Shown: positions 18,404-28,400, counted from the first letter of the stretch. The stretch is DNA of 64,000 nucleotides from Saprospiraceae bacterium (GCA_020436935.1 JAGQWX010000009.1:1-64000); one strand, 5' to 3'. The notes: a model not told the origin generated them from the sequence alone. Made by a program: numbers and translations.

Positions 18404-18421
18404 ATTTGTCGTACAAATATA
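18404..18421 (-). promoter_or_regulatory. Autoregulatory operator overlapping a Bacteroidota -7 box
   Basis: ATTTGTCGTACAAAT (18404-18418) is a perfect inverted repeat with a 3-nt centre, and its core fits TNGTNNNACNA. On the minus strand it overlaps TATATTTG (18421-18414), which matches the Bacteroidota -7 promoter element TAnnTTTG. No clear -33 TTTG was found. The site is about 113 bp before the regulator start. The same symmetry occurs before nanA. The rest of the 317-bp gap 18292-18609 is AT-rich and shows nothing else recognisable. Confidence 0.55.
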
Positions 18422-18609
18422 GCATATCAGACGAAATAATTTAAATCTCTGGTCCATTTTAGTGAATGGATCAAAAAATGTTGTAATTGTATATACAATA
18501 AAAACATAGAGTAAAGCTAAAACAATTTCTCTATCCTATTCCAAATCAATTGTTTTAAGCCAAAAAAAGAAATCCTCATTTACATCTTTATATACCAAAC
18601 ATTTTCAGC

Positions 18610-21600
18610 TTATTCCCGCCCTTCCAGGTTGATGATTTCCAAATTTTTCTGCTGGATTGTTCCTGTGGAGGTATTCTGAATGAACTGTCCTAAAAACAAA
18701 CCATACACCTGCAGGTAACCAGTGCCAAAAATATTTGATTCGTTTTTCAAACCTATGTTGCCCAATGGTAAATAATCAAAAGAAGTAGCGCTAAGCGAAC
18801 CATTATTTTGTATGGTCCCTCTGTTGTGCAGACCGATTCCTCTTATGTTCTGGACCTGAATACTGGCTGAACTGTCTATGTAGATCACCCCGTCATTGAC
18901 AATGCCATCAGTCACCTGTTGCATGACTGCCTGCATGAAAATTGACCCTTTAGCTTCCAGATAACCCGCATTGTCCAAGTGTCCACCCAACACATTCAAA
19001 TAAGTAAAAGGTCTCAAGTACAAGGAAGCAGCTGGTCCTATTTGTATGGTGCTGGCAGTTGGATTTCCCGATTCGCCTGAACCTCCCTGCTGGCCTTGAG
19101 GAGCAATATACACCTTATGACTTTCTCCACTGCCGCCGATGACCACGTTATGGCAGGCAATCGGAATCATGCCCAGGCTCCAGTTCGCACTTTTGTTCCA
19201 CAGGCTGTCCACACCCAAAAATACATTTTCAGTTTGAAAACCTTCATCCGTCAATCCGTCACAATCGTTGTCGTAGGCATCACAAATTTCAGGAGCACCC
19301 GGATAGACGGATGACTGCTGGTCATTGCAATCATCTACATTAAAACAATATCCGTCATTGTCATTGTCTATTCCAGAATTGTCAATACAGAACGAAGACA
19401 GGTCACCCTGGTAAGCCAGGTTGGTATTTCCAGTCATGACCAGTCGACCATTGCAATAATTGGTACAAGTATAGTTGAAGCAACCTTCAAGCAAATTGTT
19501 TTCCAAATGGACAGAATCCAAACCAAACTTCAGATATGGAAGTCTGCCACTCAGCTGATTGTCTGACAAATACACTTCTTTTAATGAAGAAGACGCACTG
19601 TAATCCAGATGGAGATTTCCTTGGATCAAATTGTGGGACAAGTCCAAACGCTTTAGTTTGGGCAACTGAAATAGCGCTCGTGAGAGGGTATCAGTCAATT
19701 GATTTTCCGACAGATCAATATCTGCAAGAGACTTCAATTTCACAATATTGCTGTCTATCCTGCCAATGATATTGTTGGCGGGCAGTGAGAGACCGACAAC
19801 TTTGAGCTGTTCGTTGCAGCGTATTCCTTCCCATTTACAAATATCGCAATCCCCGGACTGGTATTCCGCCCAACCGGAGTTTCTATACCAATTGGGTCCA
19901 TTGTTGTTTTGGTAAAAATCATATAAAATGGCCGATTCATCAGAGCAGGGCAAATCATCTGCAAAAATACAAAGTCCAAAGATGCCTTCCTCATCAGAAT
20001 GCTTCTCCATTACCCTGAGATACATGGTCTGTCCTGCAAAGGCAGGATTTTGTACATTCAACATGGCATGAGCGTCGTCACCGCTATCGTCGTCGCAGGC
20101 CACCAATTGCAAGCTCTGACAAGTTCCGGAATATAAGGCAATGACCATGTCTTCTAGCCCACCTTCAACCATTGTGGTTTGAATTTGTACCGCGCCACTG
20201 TCAGGCATTATGAATGAAAACCAAATGTCTTTCTGTAAAGTGGAAGTATCGCAACTCAAGTTGGCAAGACCTGGTGTAGTGGTTGCATTGCCCAACATGT
20301 ACTCAAATACCAGACAAGAATGATTGGGATATATCGGCCTGGCGGCAAAACAAACATCATTGGTTGGAGGAAGTTCTGAGCAATCATTGCCGGCATTACA
20401 GGTGGCCAAGAGGTATCTGGAATAAATCAATTCAGCAGGTTGCGGACCAAAGCCATTGATGGGCTTGATGCCCGTACCATTCAGATGGCAATAGGACATA
20501 ATAGTACCACCTTCTGCGCTGGATGGAACGGGACCATTGGGGCAAGATCCCGGAGAAGTAGCACAGCCATCAATGGCCGTATTATTCCCGTTCCATGCAC
20601 AGTCATGGGTATGTGGTGAGCCAAAATTGTGCCCAAGTTCGTGGGCTATAACATTGACATTCCAGGAATATGATGGATAGCCTACAACTCCGGAATTCAT
20701 ATTGCCACTTACAGCATATGACGTGTAGCTGTTACATAGACCGTTGAGATATGCAATGCCCCCTCCTATTCCTCTGCCAATCAGCAAATGAGCCAATTGC
20801 CCCGGAAAACCCTGTTTATTCATGCTGTCTCTGAAGGCATAGAGGGCAGTTTCTGAAGTAGTTTTGGTCCTGTAGGGATCTGGTTGAGTATAAATCTTTA
20901 ATCCTGAAACCTTGAGGGGGATATCGATCCGCTGATACTGGAGGGCGACCTGATTGAATAAATTTACAAACCATGATGTAACCGAGGTGGTGTTGCTTCC
21001 GTTTTCGTTGTAAGAGGTATTGTCAATTTCAAAATAAATTTCGACACAGGAAGAATTGACAGACCGGTTATTATTTTGATTTGCGGAATTTAGCAAGTTT
21101 TCGCCATAAGACCGCAGCTGGTCAGCCTTACATGCAAACGATCTGCCGGCCTCGTAATCCTGAGTAAAATAAGCCTGGTGGTAGTTGTCTGAAGGGCTCA
21201 ATTCAAAAACTCCCTCATCATCATATACGGAAAGATACATCTGCTGATGATTCACTACCAATGAGACCATGGAGTTTTCTTCTTCCCCGAGCACATACCC
21301 TCTGAAAACCAAAATTTCAGGAAATGGCAGATGCCCATGCACATCCGTTATCAGTCTGGCATCTTTGGACAGGACCTGTACCTGCTGAAGAGCAAGATAT
21401 TTTCTTACGCGTCCAATGGGCAGTTCAAGATTCAGACCACCTTGATCATCAAGATATTTTTGAATGCTTTCCGGATGTACTTCGTAACTGTGGTAATTAT
21501 TGCGAAGTGAGGTCGGCACAAGATTTCTATTGGAGTAGGAAACTTCTTTAATAATTTCCTGCCCTAAAGCCATTGTACCAATAAAAATAAATAAGGCTGC

Positions 21601-21633
21601 AAGGGCACCTTTTAATCCACGTTTGATTTTCAT
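18610..21633 (-). CDS. Secreted reprolysin-like zinc metalloprotease with LRR and MopE-type repeats
   Basis: About 1007 residues from the ATG at 21633, which gives a proper signal peptide (LAALFIFIGTMALGQ); a longer frame upstream adds an implausible tail. The zinc site is VIAHELGHNFGSPHTHDC, the extended HExxHxxGxxH motif of metzincins, near residue 330. After it come a pre-peptidase-C-like region, leucine-rich repeats (LKSLADIDLSENQLTD, LPKLKRLDLSHN, about 615-740), and a MopE-type metal-binding repeat (DNDGYCFNVDDCND...DNDCDGLTDEG). No T9SS sorting tail is visible at the C-terminus (ends INLEGRE), odd for such an architecture. It probably acts outside the cell on protein, perhaps glycoprotein. 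Confidence 0.85.
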   Translation of the reverse strand: MKIKRGLKGALAALFIFIGTMALGQEIIKEVSYSNRNLVPTSLRNNYHSYEVHPESIQKYLDDQGGLNLELPIGRVRKYLALQQVQVLSKDARLITDVHGHLPFPEILVFRGYVLGEEENSMVSLVVNHQQMYLSVYDDEGVFELSPSDNYHQAYFTQDYEAGRSFACKADQLRSYGENLLNSANQNNNRSVNSSCVEIYFEIDNTSYNENGSNTTSVTSWFVNLFNQVALQYQRIDIPLKVSGLKIYTQPDPYRTKTTSETALYAFRDSMNKQGFPGQLAHLLIGRGIGGGIAYLNGLCNSYTSYAVSGNMNSGVVGYPSYSWNVNVIAHELGHNFGSPHTHDCAWNGNNTAIDGCATSPGSCPNGPVPSSAEGGTIMSYCHLNGTGIKPINGFGPQPAELIYSRYLLATCNAGNDCSELPPTNDVCFAARPIYPNHSCLVFEYMLGNATTTPGLANLSCDTSTLQKDIWFSFIMPDSGAVQIQTTMVEGGLEDMVIALYSGTCQSLQLVACDDDSGDDAHAMLNVQNPAFAGQTMYLRVMEKHSDEEGIFGLCIFADDLPCSDESAILYDFYQNNNGPNWYRNSGWAEYQSGDCDICKWEGIRCNEQLKVVGLSLPANNIIGRIDSNIVKLKSLADIDLSENQLTDTLSRALFQLPKLKRLDLSHNLIQGNLHLDYSASSSLKEVYLSDNQLSGRLPYLKFGLDSVHLENNLLEGCFNYTCTNYCNGRLVMTGNTNLAYQGDLSSFCIDNSGIDNDNDGYCFNVDDCNDQQSSVYPGAPEICDAYDNDCDGLTDEGFQTENVFLGVDSLWNKSANWSLGMIPIACHNVVIGGSGESHKVYIAPQGQQGGSGESGNPTASTIQIGPAASLYLRPFTYLNVLGGHLDNAGYLEAKGSIFMQAVMQQVTDGIVNDGVIYIDSSASIQVQNIRGIGLHNRGTIQNNGSLSATSFDYLPLGNIGLKNESNIFGTGYLQVYGLFLGQFIQNTSTGTIQQKNLEIINLEGRE

Positions 21634-21658
21634 TGCATCAGTTGATAAATTATGAATA

Positions 21659-21699
21659 CAATGATTATACCATTGTATCATCTTGCAATGATTATACCA
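21659..21699 (-). promoter_or_regulatory. Two direct repeats upstream of the metalloprotease
   Basis: CAATGATTATACCA occurs at 21659-21672 and again exactly at 21686-21699, 27 bp apart start to start, immediately before the protease start at 21633. Each copy read on the minus strand is TGGTATAATCATTG. Tandem identical 14-mers at this position suggest binding of a regulator on one DNA face over about two and a half turns, or a duplicated promoter element. No regulator is assigned. Confidence 0.45.
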
Positions 21700-21742
21700 C
21701 AATGAAGTTAAATAAAAACAACTTTAAAAAAACCTGACTTCC

Positions 21743-23002
21743 TTAATCGTCTATGGAAGGAGCACGCCACTCTTTGTACTCCACGCTGTCATTTTTGGCT
21801 GTATTGATGGCCTTATTGCTGCGCTGACGGTCATAAATCATACCACCCGTCATGATGATAGAAGTACCAATGATGATGATCATGAGAATGCCTGGTTCAA
21901 ATGCCTTGACCATGCCTGCTTCCGGTATCTGGTAGAACAACAAAACGGTGATCAAACCTCTTGGTGCGATAAAAAGCTGGGGCACCACATCTTCGCCTGT
22001 AAATGCTTTGAGCAAAACAAATCGGATCACATATATACTCAGCAATATGAGGCTGGCTATACCAAGCACATAAACATTGGTCAAAGAACTTAGGTTGATG
22101 GTGATACCAAAAATCACGAAGAAAAAAGTCCGGACAACGAAGGCGGTCTCTATGGTGATGACGTGAAGTCCGTCATAGATGTCTTTGGCCCGGTCCAACT
22201 TGAGCCACTTGCCCAATTCACCTTTAAAGAACAACTCCACATTGGCGATCATCAAACCAAATATCAGGATGATGATCAGGGAAGATAAGTGCATCTTTTT
22301 TCCCAAGGAATAGATAAGGATCAAGACAGAGATCAGCAGGAAGAGCTTGACATGGCTCTTGATGTTTTGAAATACCAATAAAATGCCATAGCTGAAGACC
22401 AAAGACAAAACAACAGTCAGAAGGATATTGCCGCCATATGCCAACATACTGGTATGTTCTCCATTCTCATATCTCGCAGCAAGAAAATAAAAAAGCATGA
22501 TGCCCAAAATATCAGAAAACGTGCTTTCGTAGACGTGAAACTCCTTTTTCTTTGATACCAGTCCTCCGACACTTGGGATGATAATGGCTGAAGAAAGAAT
22601 AGAAAGAGGTGTTGCATACAACCAAGCCTTATGTAGGTCAAATGATGGAAAATAATACATCAAAATCCAAGCAGCACAAGCCGTGGACACCAGCAGCCCG
22701 AGCAATGCCACCGCAAATGACATACCTATCGGAATGATTTTTTCTCGCTTTAATTCGAGTTCCAATGCTGCCTCCAGGACGATCATGATCAGTCCGACTG
22801 TGCCCAGAATCTCCAGAATTTGCCGATAATCAAAGTCCTCTGCCCCAATGCTTTTGATCCCAAGTCCCAGGAAAATACCCAGAATGATGAGCATCAAAAC
22901 AGAGGGTATATTGGTCTTTTTTGACAATTCACCAAAAAAGAAAGACAGTATTATGATGACACAAGACAGTATGATCAGATTGTATGTATTGAGTAATTCC
23001 AT
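21743..23002 (-). CDS. CPA-type cation:proton antiporter
   Basis: 419 residues with about twelve membrane helices and little else (MELLNTYNLIILSCVIIILS..., LMLIILGIFLGLGI, IMIVLEAALELELKREKI). The LEAALELEL segment and the later FLAPRGLITV-like stretch (LFIAPRGLITVLLFYQIP) are typical of Na+/H+ or K+/H+ exchangers of the monovalent cation:proton antiporter superfamily. There is no C-terminal TrkA-N or USP domain; the tail is short and charged. It is the last gene of a three-gene operon with an MscS channel 10 bp upstream and a P-loop ATPase. The ion is not predictable. Confidence 0.85.
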   Translation of the reverse strand: MELLNTYNLIILSCVIIILSFFFGELSKKTNIPSVLMLIILGIFLGLGIKSIGAEDFDYRQILEILGTVGLIMIVLEAALELELKREKIIPIGMSFAVALLGLLVSTACAAWILMYYFPSFDLHKAWLYATPLSILSSAIIIPSVGGLVSKKKEFHVYESTFSDILGIMLFYFLAARYENGEHTSMLAYGGNILLTVVLSLVFSYGILLVFQNIKSHVKLFLLISVLILIYSLGKKMHLSSLIIILIFGLMIANVELFFKGELGKWLKLDRAKDIYDGLHVITIETAFVVRTFFFVIFGITINLSSLTNVYVLGIASLILLSIYVIRFVLLKAFTGEDVVPQLFIAPRGLITVLLFYQIPEAGMVKAFEPGILMIIIIGTSIIMTGGMIYDRQRSNKAINTAKNDSVEYKEWRAPSIDD

Positions 23003-23012
23003 GACTTTCTTC

Positions 23013-23717
23013 TTATGTTTTGTAAATGTGATAGCCTTTTTCTCTCAGCAAGGCTGTAAGATCTTCGGGGTCTGATTCCCCTCTTAAATAAACCTCGAGG
23101 GTATATCTTCGTTCGACATCCTGTGAAGTAATACGTGGGAGCTGGTTGTGATCGATCAGGGATTGATTGGATAATATTTCCAGCAAGTCAGATCTTACTC
23201 CATCCAAGGCTACATCCTGGGGCGGGATCAACTCAATGGCATATAGTTTTTTGGAGTCACTGCTCTTTATAATATGCAGATTCTTTTCAAACAATTCTTC
23301 GTAGTTTACATACACCTGTCCGTTGATGCCCTGGCCTCTTACACCAATGCTGCCAATACTGTCAATAACAATGCTTTCTTCACCCATTTTTATTTCATCT
23401 CCTTTTTCAAGTTTTCGATACAATGGCAGGATCAGCCCATATGAAATATTTTTGACAGGTTTCCAGAATATAATAACCAAAAGACCTACCACCATAAAAT
23501 TTATCGGAACATTGAGGGTAACGACATAAGCCATAACCACGAGTATAAATATAAACGGAGCCAGTCTTCTCAAAGTATTCCTAAGCACTTTGAGCTTTTG
23601 GATGGGAACACTTTTCCTGCTGATAAAGTGCCAGACAATCAGGCCACCATAACACAGCAGGTAGAGCACCAGTACGGTGATAAAAGCCATCCAAATTCTT
23701 TCAAGGTGTAACCACAT
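23013..23717 (-). CDS. Small MscS-family mechanosensitive channel
   Basis: 234 residues. Three N-terminal membrane helices are followed by an MscS-like pore and beta domain (FWKPVKNISYGLILPLYR, LEKGDEIKMG, GSIGVRGQGINGQVYVNYEELFEKNL), then a soluble alpha/beta tail. Small MscS channels open on membrane tension and release solutes. The pore helix is less Gly/Ala-rich than in E. coli MscS, so gating may differ. It lies 4 bp after the ATPase gene and 10 bp before the antiporter gene. That spacing implies obligate co-expression. Confidence 0.82.
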   Translation of the reverse strand: MWLHLERIWMAFITVLVLYLLCYGGLIVWHFISRKSVPIQKLKVLRNTLRRLAPFIFILVVMAYVVTLNVPINFMVVGLLVIIFWKPVKNISYGLILPLYRKLEKGDEIKMGEESIVIDSIGSIGVRGQGINGQVYVNYEELFEKNLHIIKSSDSKKLYAIELIPPQDVALDGVRSDLLEILSNQSLIDHNQLPRITSQDVERRYTLEVYLRGESDPEDLTALLREKGYHIYKT

Positions 23718-23721
23718 AATT

Positions 23722-25989
23722 TTATCTGTTCAAAGCAGTCAAATGTTTTTCAATATCGTTAACCAAATATTCATTGATCTCCAGTTTACCATCGGCAAGT
23801 CTTTTGATGAGGCCTACATGCATCAACCTATTGAGTACACTATCATATTTTGTGGAAAAAGAAGGACCAATGGCTTTCCTGAAATGGTATTCATTGCTCC
23901 TTTTGTGGAGGTGCAAAAAATCCAAAACGACGGCACTTTCCGGTTTGAGAAAGTCAGGAAGCCTGGGCCATTTTTTCAATTGATTGATGACTTTTCCTTC
24001 ACTATTTGGCTGGTTCATCATGGTCCAAAGCACTAGTGCATCACCTATATTTCCTTCAGCAAGATCATAAATTTCTCTCGTAAGTGTCCGCAAATGCGCT
24101 GCCCCTACTTCTTCCAGCTCTTCGTCGAAAAGCGTGACGTGTGTTGAATAATGCCTCCTGGCAATGATTTCTGTCAACACATCTTGTCTTGTTTTTGAAA
24201 GATCCAGCACATCCTGAAATGCCCGTTCTAATTTGAAATATTTATTGAAATGCTGATATCCGTACAAACTCATCGAAACAAGGTAAAAGTTGCGGGATGA
24301 GTATTTATCAATGTGTCGGACCAGTAGTTGGAGTGTTCTCCCAAGGCTTTCTCCGGCGCTCTGCCAAAGCTCCAGGTCATCGATCATAAAGAGAGACTTT
24401 GATGTTGGAGAGTTGTTTTCAATAAACTGGAGCACGTCTTCAAGACTCGTAGTTGTTTCAAATGGCCTCCCATCTATTTCAAACTTGCTTTCCGGAGAAA
24501 TGCGGATGATTTTCCTTTCAAAATATTCCCGTGCCAACATTTCCATGAAGATAGACTTGCCGGAATGCCTTTTGCCCGTGACCAAAATACTGCCTCTGTA
24601 ACCCTGCTTCCACTTCTTGTAAATGTTGGAAACCTTATCTTCGTGGTATGGCCTTTTCACCCAAAATCCTTCTCCACTCAATCCCTTTGTGAGGAAGATA
24701 CTTGAATAGTAATTGTATGGTATAGAACTTCGAAACTGCGTCACTTCAACCAGCTTCTCACCCAGCGACCTTTTATCTGAGTTTTCTTCTGTGAACAATT
24801 CATCAAAAAGAGGGACCATCCTTTTAATGAAAAACCTTTTTGCTGTTTTCCTGAACGAACCTCCTGCAGATTTGACCTTGTTCTTATACTTAACTCCGGT
24901 TATGGTAAAAAACTGGCTTTGAGGGTTGAATATTTTTGCCACTTGAAGATGCTCCATCAATTGCATGCTCAATGGTTTGGCAAGTGATACCACAGTCTGT
25001 AGGTTTTGTCTGTTTTTCAGGACATAGCCTTCCAGCATGGCCTCAATTTCTTTCTGCGAAAACTTATAAACTTCCTTATTGGTATCCTTATGTTCACCTT
25101 GCAAAGAGTTGATCAGATTGACCTTGATCATTCTCAATTCATCGCGCGCCTCTTCTGCCAGCTCAATGATCTCATAGTACATAGGGCTGATTTCAGATTC
25201 CAGCCATTCTTTGGTCACCATTCTGAAGTTGATGGGCTTCTTCACCAGTCTGTTGCCTTCAAGTGCTATGGCAATTGAGGACTCAACAGGAAGCTTTTCA
25301 AGCTGAAGATCTAGTCGGGTAAACTCCTTATGATTGTGTGGACTTTCAATATTTGCGAAATCCTGCTGGCCATTTCTCACCTTCTGAAGATAGTCTCCTG
25401 CCAGTTCAAGATTACGGGCAATACCCATTTTTGAAGATTCAATGGCATTCAGAAATCCTTCTCTTATAGTATTGAATCCTATTGCCAATTCAGGAAAGAG
25501 CCCATCATTCTTTTTCATGTCCATGATCTGCTCCTCCAAAACCTCAATTTGTCCCTTGATGGTTGGCCAGGGGTTTTTCTGGTATTTGAGTGCCTTGATC
25601 TGAAGCCTTCCCATTTTTCCGGATTCCGCATTCAATAAGGCGGTATTTCTTTTGAAGTATTCGTTGACTTCATGTAAATAATCTTCTTTGGGCTCTGCAC
25701 TGGCATTTGCCTTCTGCATTTCAAAAGCAAGATTTCTAATATTGGTGAGGTATTTTTTACCCGCAATCGCAAAATGATAATTGAGTCCGTAAGTCTCTTT
25801 TGTTTCTTTTTGGTAGGTATGTTGATTGTATGCATTGCCAATCAGTAGGAATAACTCTGATCTCAAAATCCTAAAATATTCAAATACCACATTGAGTTTG
25901 GCCTGCAAATCGTCCATTGAGAGAAATTCCTCCCCGACTTTATTGGCAGTTGACAATAATGTAGATAATTGATTATCTGATGAATTCAT
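23722..25989 (-). CDS. Large P-loop ATPase of unknown function, linked to MscS and antiporter
   Basis: About 755 residues from the ATG at 25989 (an in-frame TTG lies three codons upstream). Residues 1-450 are mostly helical and charged, without a recognised domain. A P-loop module follows: Walker A GKRHSGKS near residue 490 and Walker B SLFMIDDLELW near 545. The C-terminus looks like a winged helix (FRKAIGPSF...LNRLMHVGLIKRLADGKLEI). No membrane segment is evident. The layout recalls AAA+/STAND NTPases, but I do not recognise the family. Placement as the first gene of a tight operon suggests it controls or assembles the channel and antiporter. Confidence 0.75.
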   Translation of the reverse strand: MNSSDNQLSTLLSTANKVGEEFLSMDDLQAKLNVVFEYFRILRSELFLLIGNAYNQHTYQKETKETYGLNYHFAIAGKKYLTNIRNLAFEMQKANASAEPKEDYLHEVNEYFKRNTALLNAESGKMGRLQIKALKYQKNPWPTIKGQIEVLEEQIMDMKKNDGLFPELAIGFNTIREGFLNAIESSKMGIARNLELAGDYLQKVRNGQQDFANIESPHNHKEFTRLDLQLEKLPVESSIAIALEGNRLVKKPINFRMVTKEWLESEISPMYYEIIELAEEARDELRMIKVNLINSLQGEHKDTNKEVYKFSQKEIEAMLEGYVLKNRQNLQTVVSLAKPLSMQLMEHLQVAKIFNPQSQFFTITGVKYKNKVKSAGGSFRKTAKRFFIKRMVPLFDELFTEENSDKRSLGEKLVEVTQFRSSIPYNYYSSIFLTKGLSGEGFWVKRPYHEDKVSNIYKKWKQGYRGSILVTGKRHSGKSIFMEMLAREYFERKIIRISPESKFEIDGRPFETTTSLEDVLQFIENNSPTSKSLFMIDDLELWQSAGESLGRTLQLLVRHIDKYSSRNFYLVSMSLYGYQHFNKYFKLERAFQDVLDLSKTRQDVLTEIIARRHYSTHVTLFDEELEEVGAAHLRTLTREIYDLAEGNIGDALVLWTMMNQPNSEGKVINQLKKWPRLPDFLKPESAVVLDFLHLHKRSNEYHFRKAIGPSFSTKYDSVLNRLMHVGLIKRLADGKLEINEYLVNDIEKHLTALNR

Positions 25990-26189
25990 ATTATACAATT
26001 AACAAATATTGTGCTAAAAATAGCACCAGAGCCCCAAATCTAACAAGGCTTTGTGCTATTCGGGTCTGAATTCGCCAGGAAAATTCAAAAAAACCTTTTT
26101 ATACCAACTATTAAAACCAGTAGTTTACCATCAAACTTGAGATAAATACGCCGATCGTCTTTTATGATGACCAGATATATACTATGGCT

Positions 26190-28355
26190 TTACTTATGAA
26201 AGAAATACCTGTATGATACCAATGGTACCAGACCCAATTGTTGAATGAATGTATACTGGTTGAGGTATGGATCGTAAGCGTAAGCACCTTCATTTACTCT
26301 GTTGAGTACGTTTTGAAGATCGAGCGATAACATGCTTCTTTTCATTTTATAATTGACCCTGAGGTCCAACCTTATATAGGGACTGGATGCAATTTGCCTA
26401 TTGTTGTCAACTGGCAATTGATTTTGATCCAGCACATATGACAATTGTCCATCGCGCATGGTGAAAGCTGCAGCAATCGACAGATTTCTTTTGCCCAACT
26501 GGAATGTTCTTCCAAACTGAGCGTTCATGCTTTTACGGATATCCCCCAATGCTGGCAGGTCGTCCTGATTTTTTATGGTCAATAAGGAGGCATTTACATC
26601 ATACCACCAGCCCTCACTGATAGCGTCACTTAAGTAAAATGTTATACCCCGGCTAATGCCATCGGTATTGAGTATTGGAATCGTTGCGTTGTATGACCAT
26701 ATATCGTCCAGGCTATTGGCTGTATTGCTAAAGTTGTGATAAAAGCCTGTTATACCAACTTGACCGGCTTTAAGTGTTTTTTCCGCATTGAGTTCTAAAT
26801 TGAAACTACTGACAACCTGAGCATCGAATGGAGGAGCAAGCACAGAGGAATTATTGTATAAATTAGCCGAAACAGAATAACCCGTAGAAAAATACTTCCT
26901 CACTTGTAATCTTGGATTGAATTTCAGCACTGTTTTTACTCCTGTATGCATGTCAACAGCAAGCATTGGCGTCAGTTCAAAACCGTTTTTTGATCTACAA
27001 AAGATGGTATAGTATAGTCTTGAGGTGCTGATTTGCTTGTTTTGAACATTGGAATTTTGTGTCACTTCGCCTGATCTTTGATAATTCATTTCAAAATTAG
27101 ACCCGGAATAGTTAAAGCCAAGATTCATGTTTGAAAAGAATTCAAAATCAACATATGCTGATGCCATATTTTGTTTGAGCAAAAAATCACTTTGATCGTC
27201 TATAATTAACAATGACTCTGAGTTTCTGTTTGCGGTTTTATTTGAATTGGCAAAACCAAAAGATAACACCTTTCCCTTGCTCAATTTCATTGTATTTTCG
27301 GCACCGAAAAAATAGGTATTGCCGCGATAATCTATGTTTTGTAAGTCTTTGAATGAAGTGATCGAATCCCTGGCTGTAAAAAGATTGCTATTGTTGCCCC
27401 AGCCACCAAAAACCCGGCTGTGATTCCCATTTTTCTCATAAGAATAATTGGCTATGACATCCTGAAATTTGATGGATTCTCCACCAAAATCAATCCCAAA
27501 ATCCGCCAACAATCCGGTAAATGAATATCTGTAGTTGGCCCAGAAATGATGACCGTTTTTGTTGATGCCCAGACCGGCCTCAAGCCCCAACAAACTGGCC
27601 TGCACAAAGCTTGGTATACTATCAGTGAGTTCCATTTGTGACACTCCCGCCAATTGATTTCCACTTTGAGCGTGGGTAGTTCCGGGAAGGTGGTACTGGT
27701 ATTTGTTGATCAGCTGCCCACTCACCATATTTACACCCCCTCCATTCACCGATGCAAGGTCTTGTAAGGTGCCTGCATTGGCAAGGTGGTTGGGGTTTAC
27801 GATGTCGAGTTTGCCAATCTGCCATTTGTAGTAGTGAGAGGGCATGCCTCTGAAGGAAAGTGAATTATTCTGATCGTTGGTTCCTGTAAAACCAGGCGCT
27901 TTGACCACTACCCTGCTTGGGTCGTCGAAACTTGAAGCCAGCCTCAAAAAGTCTCTTTGATTTAGGGTCACACTCCTCTGCTTGTTGATCCTTCCTGATA
28001 CGAAAGTAACTGCACCAAGATCATAATTGGCTGTTCCTATTGGTATGGTAGTCAATCCATCGGTGAGACTCAATGTAGTATCCAGAGAGGTGTAAGATAA
28101 GTGCCTGATCATGAGCTCCACCCTATCACCTGCAGAAAATTTCATTCCGGCATTAAACAATCCATTGTTGTCTGTAAGGCCTTCCAGGACGACCTCGCCA
28201 CCCACTTGCTGAACACGCACGTACACTTCAGGCACCGGTCCACCAGCATCAATCAGCTTTATGCTTTGGCCAAAAATCAAAGCAGATTGAAAAAACAGTA
28301 AAAAAATCAGCGATAAAATAGAGCGATTTGATGTCAGCACATCATTAGTTTTCAT
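26190..28355 (-). CDS. TonB-dependent outer-membrane receptor
   Basis: 721 residues. Signal peptide (ends near LIFGQS), an N-terminal carboxypeptidase-like beta-sandwich (about 33-115), a plug region (QRDFLRLASSFDDPSRVVVKAPG, NSLSFRGMPSHYYKWQ) and a beta-barrel ending in LVSYRYFFHK, with the terminal aromatic expected of outer-membrane proteins. There is no SusD partner, so it differs from the SusC at 13059 and more likely takes up a small ligand such as a metal chelate or cofactor. The next gene downstream is a 5' neighbour in the opposite order: the multihaem cytochrome at 28401 ends 45 bp upstream, so the two may be co-transcribed. Confidence 0.85.
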   Translation of the reverse strand: MKTNDVLTSNRSILSLIFLLFFQSALIFGQSIKLIDAGGPVPEVYVRVQQVGGEVVLEGLTDNNGLFNAGMKFSAGDRVELMIRHLSYTSLDTTLSLTDGLTTIPIGTANYDLGAVTFVSGRINKQRSVTLNQRDFLRLASSFDDPSRVVVKAPGFTGTNDQNNSLSFRGMPSHYYKWQIGKLDIVNPNHLANAGTLQDLASVNGGGVNMVSGQLINKYQYHLPGTTHAQSGNQLAGVSQMELTDSIPSFVQASLLGLEAGLGINKNGHHFWANYRYSFTGLLADFGIDFGGESIKFQDVIANYSYEKNGNHSRVFGGWGNNSNLFTARDSITSFKDLQNIDYRGNTYFFGAENTMKLSKGKVLSFGFANSNKTANRNSESLLIIDDQSDFLLKQNMASAYVDFEFFSNMNLGFNYSGSNFEMNYQRSGEVTQNSNVQNKQISTSRLYYTIFCRSKNGFELTPMLAVDMHTGVKTVLKFNPRLQVRKYFSTGYSVSANLYNNSSVLAPPFDAQVVSSFNLELNAEKTLKAGQVGITGFYHNFSNTANSLDDIWSYNATIPILNTDGISRGITFYLSDAISEGWWYDVNASLLTIKNQDDLPALGDIRKSMNAQFGRTFQLGKRNLSIAAAFTMRDGQLSYVLDQNQLPVDNNRQIASSPYIRLDLRVNYKMKRSMLSLDLQNVLNRVNEGAYAYDPYLNQYTFIQQLGLVPLVSYRYFFHK

Positions 28356-28400
28356 CTTATAATGAATTTATAGACATTTAGTTCGGTGCAAAGAAACAAC

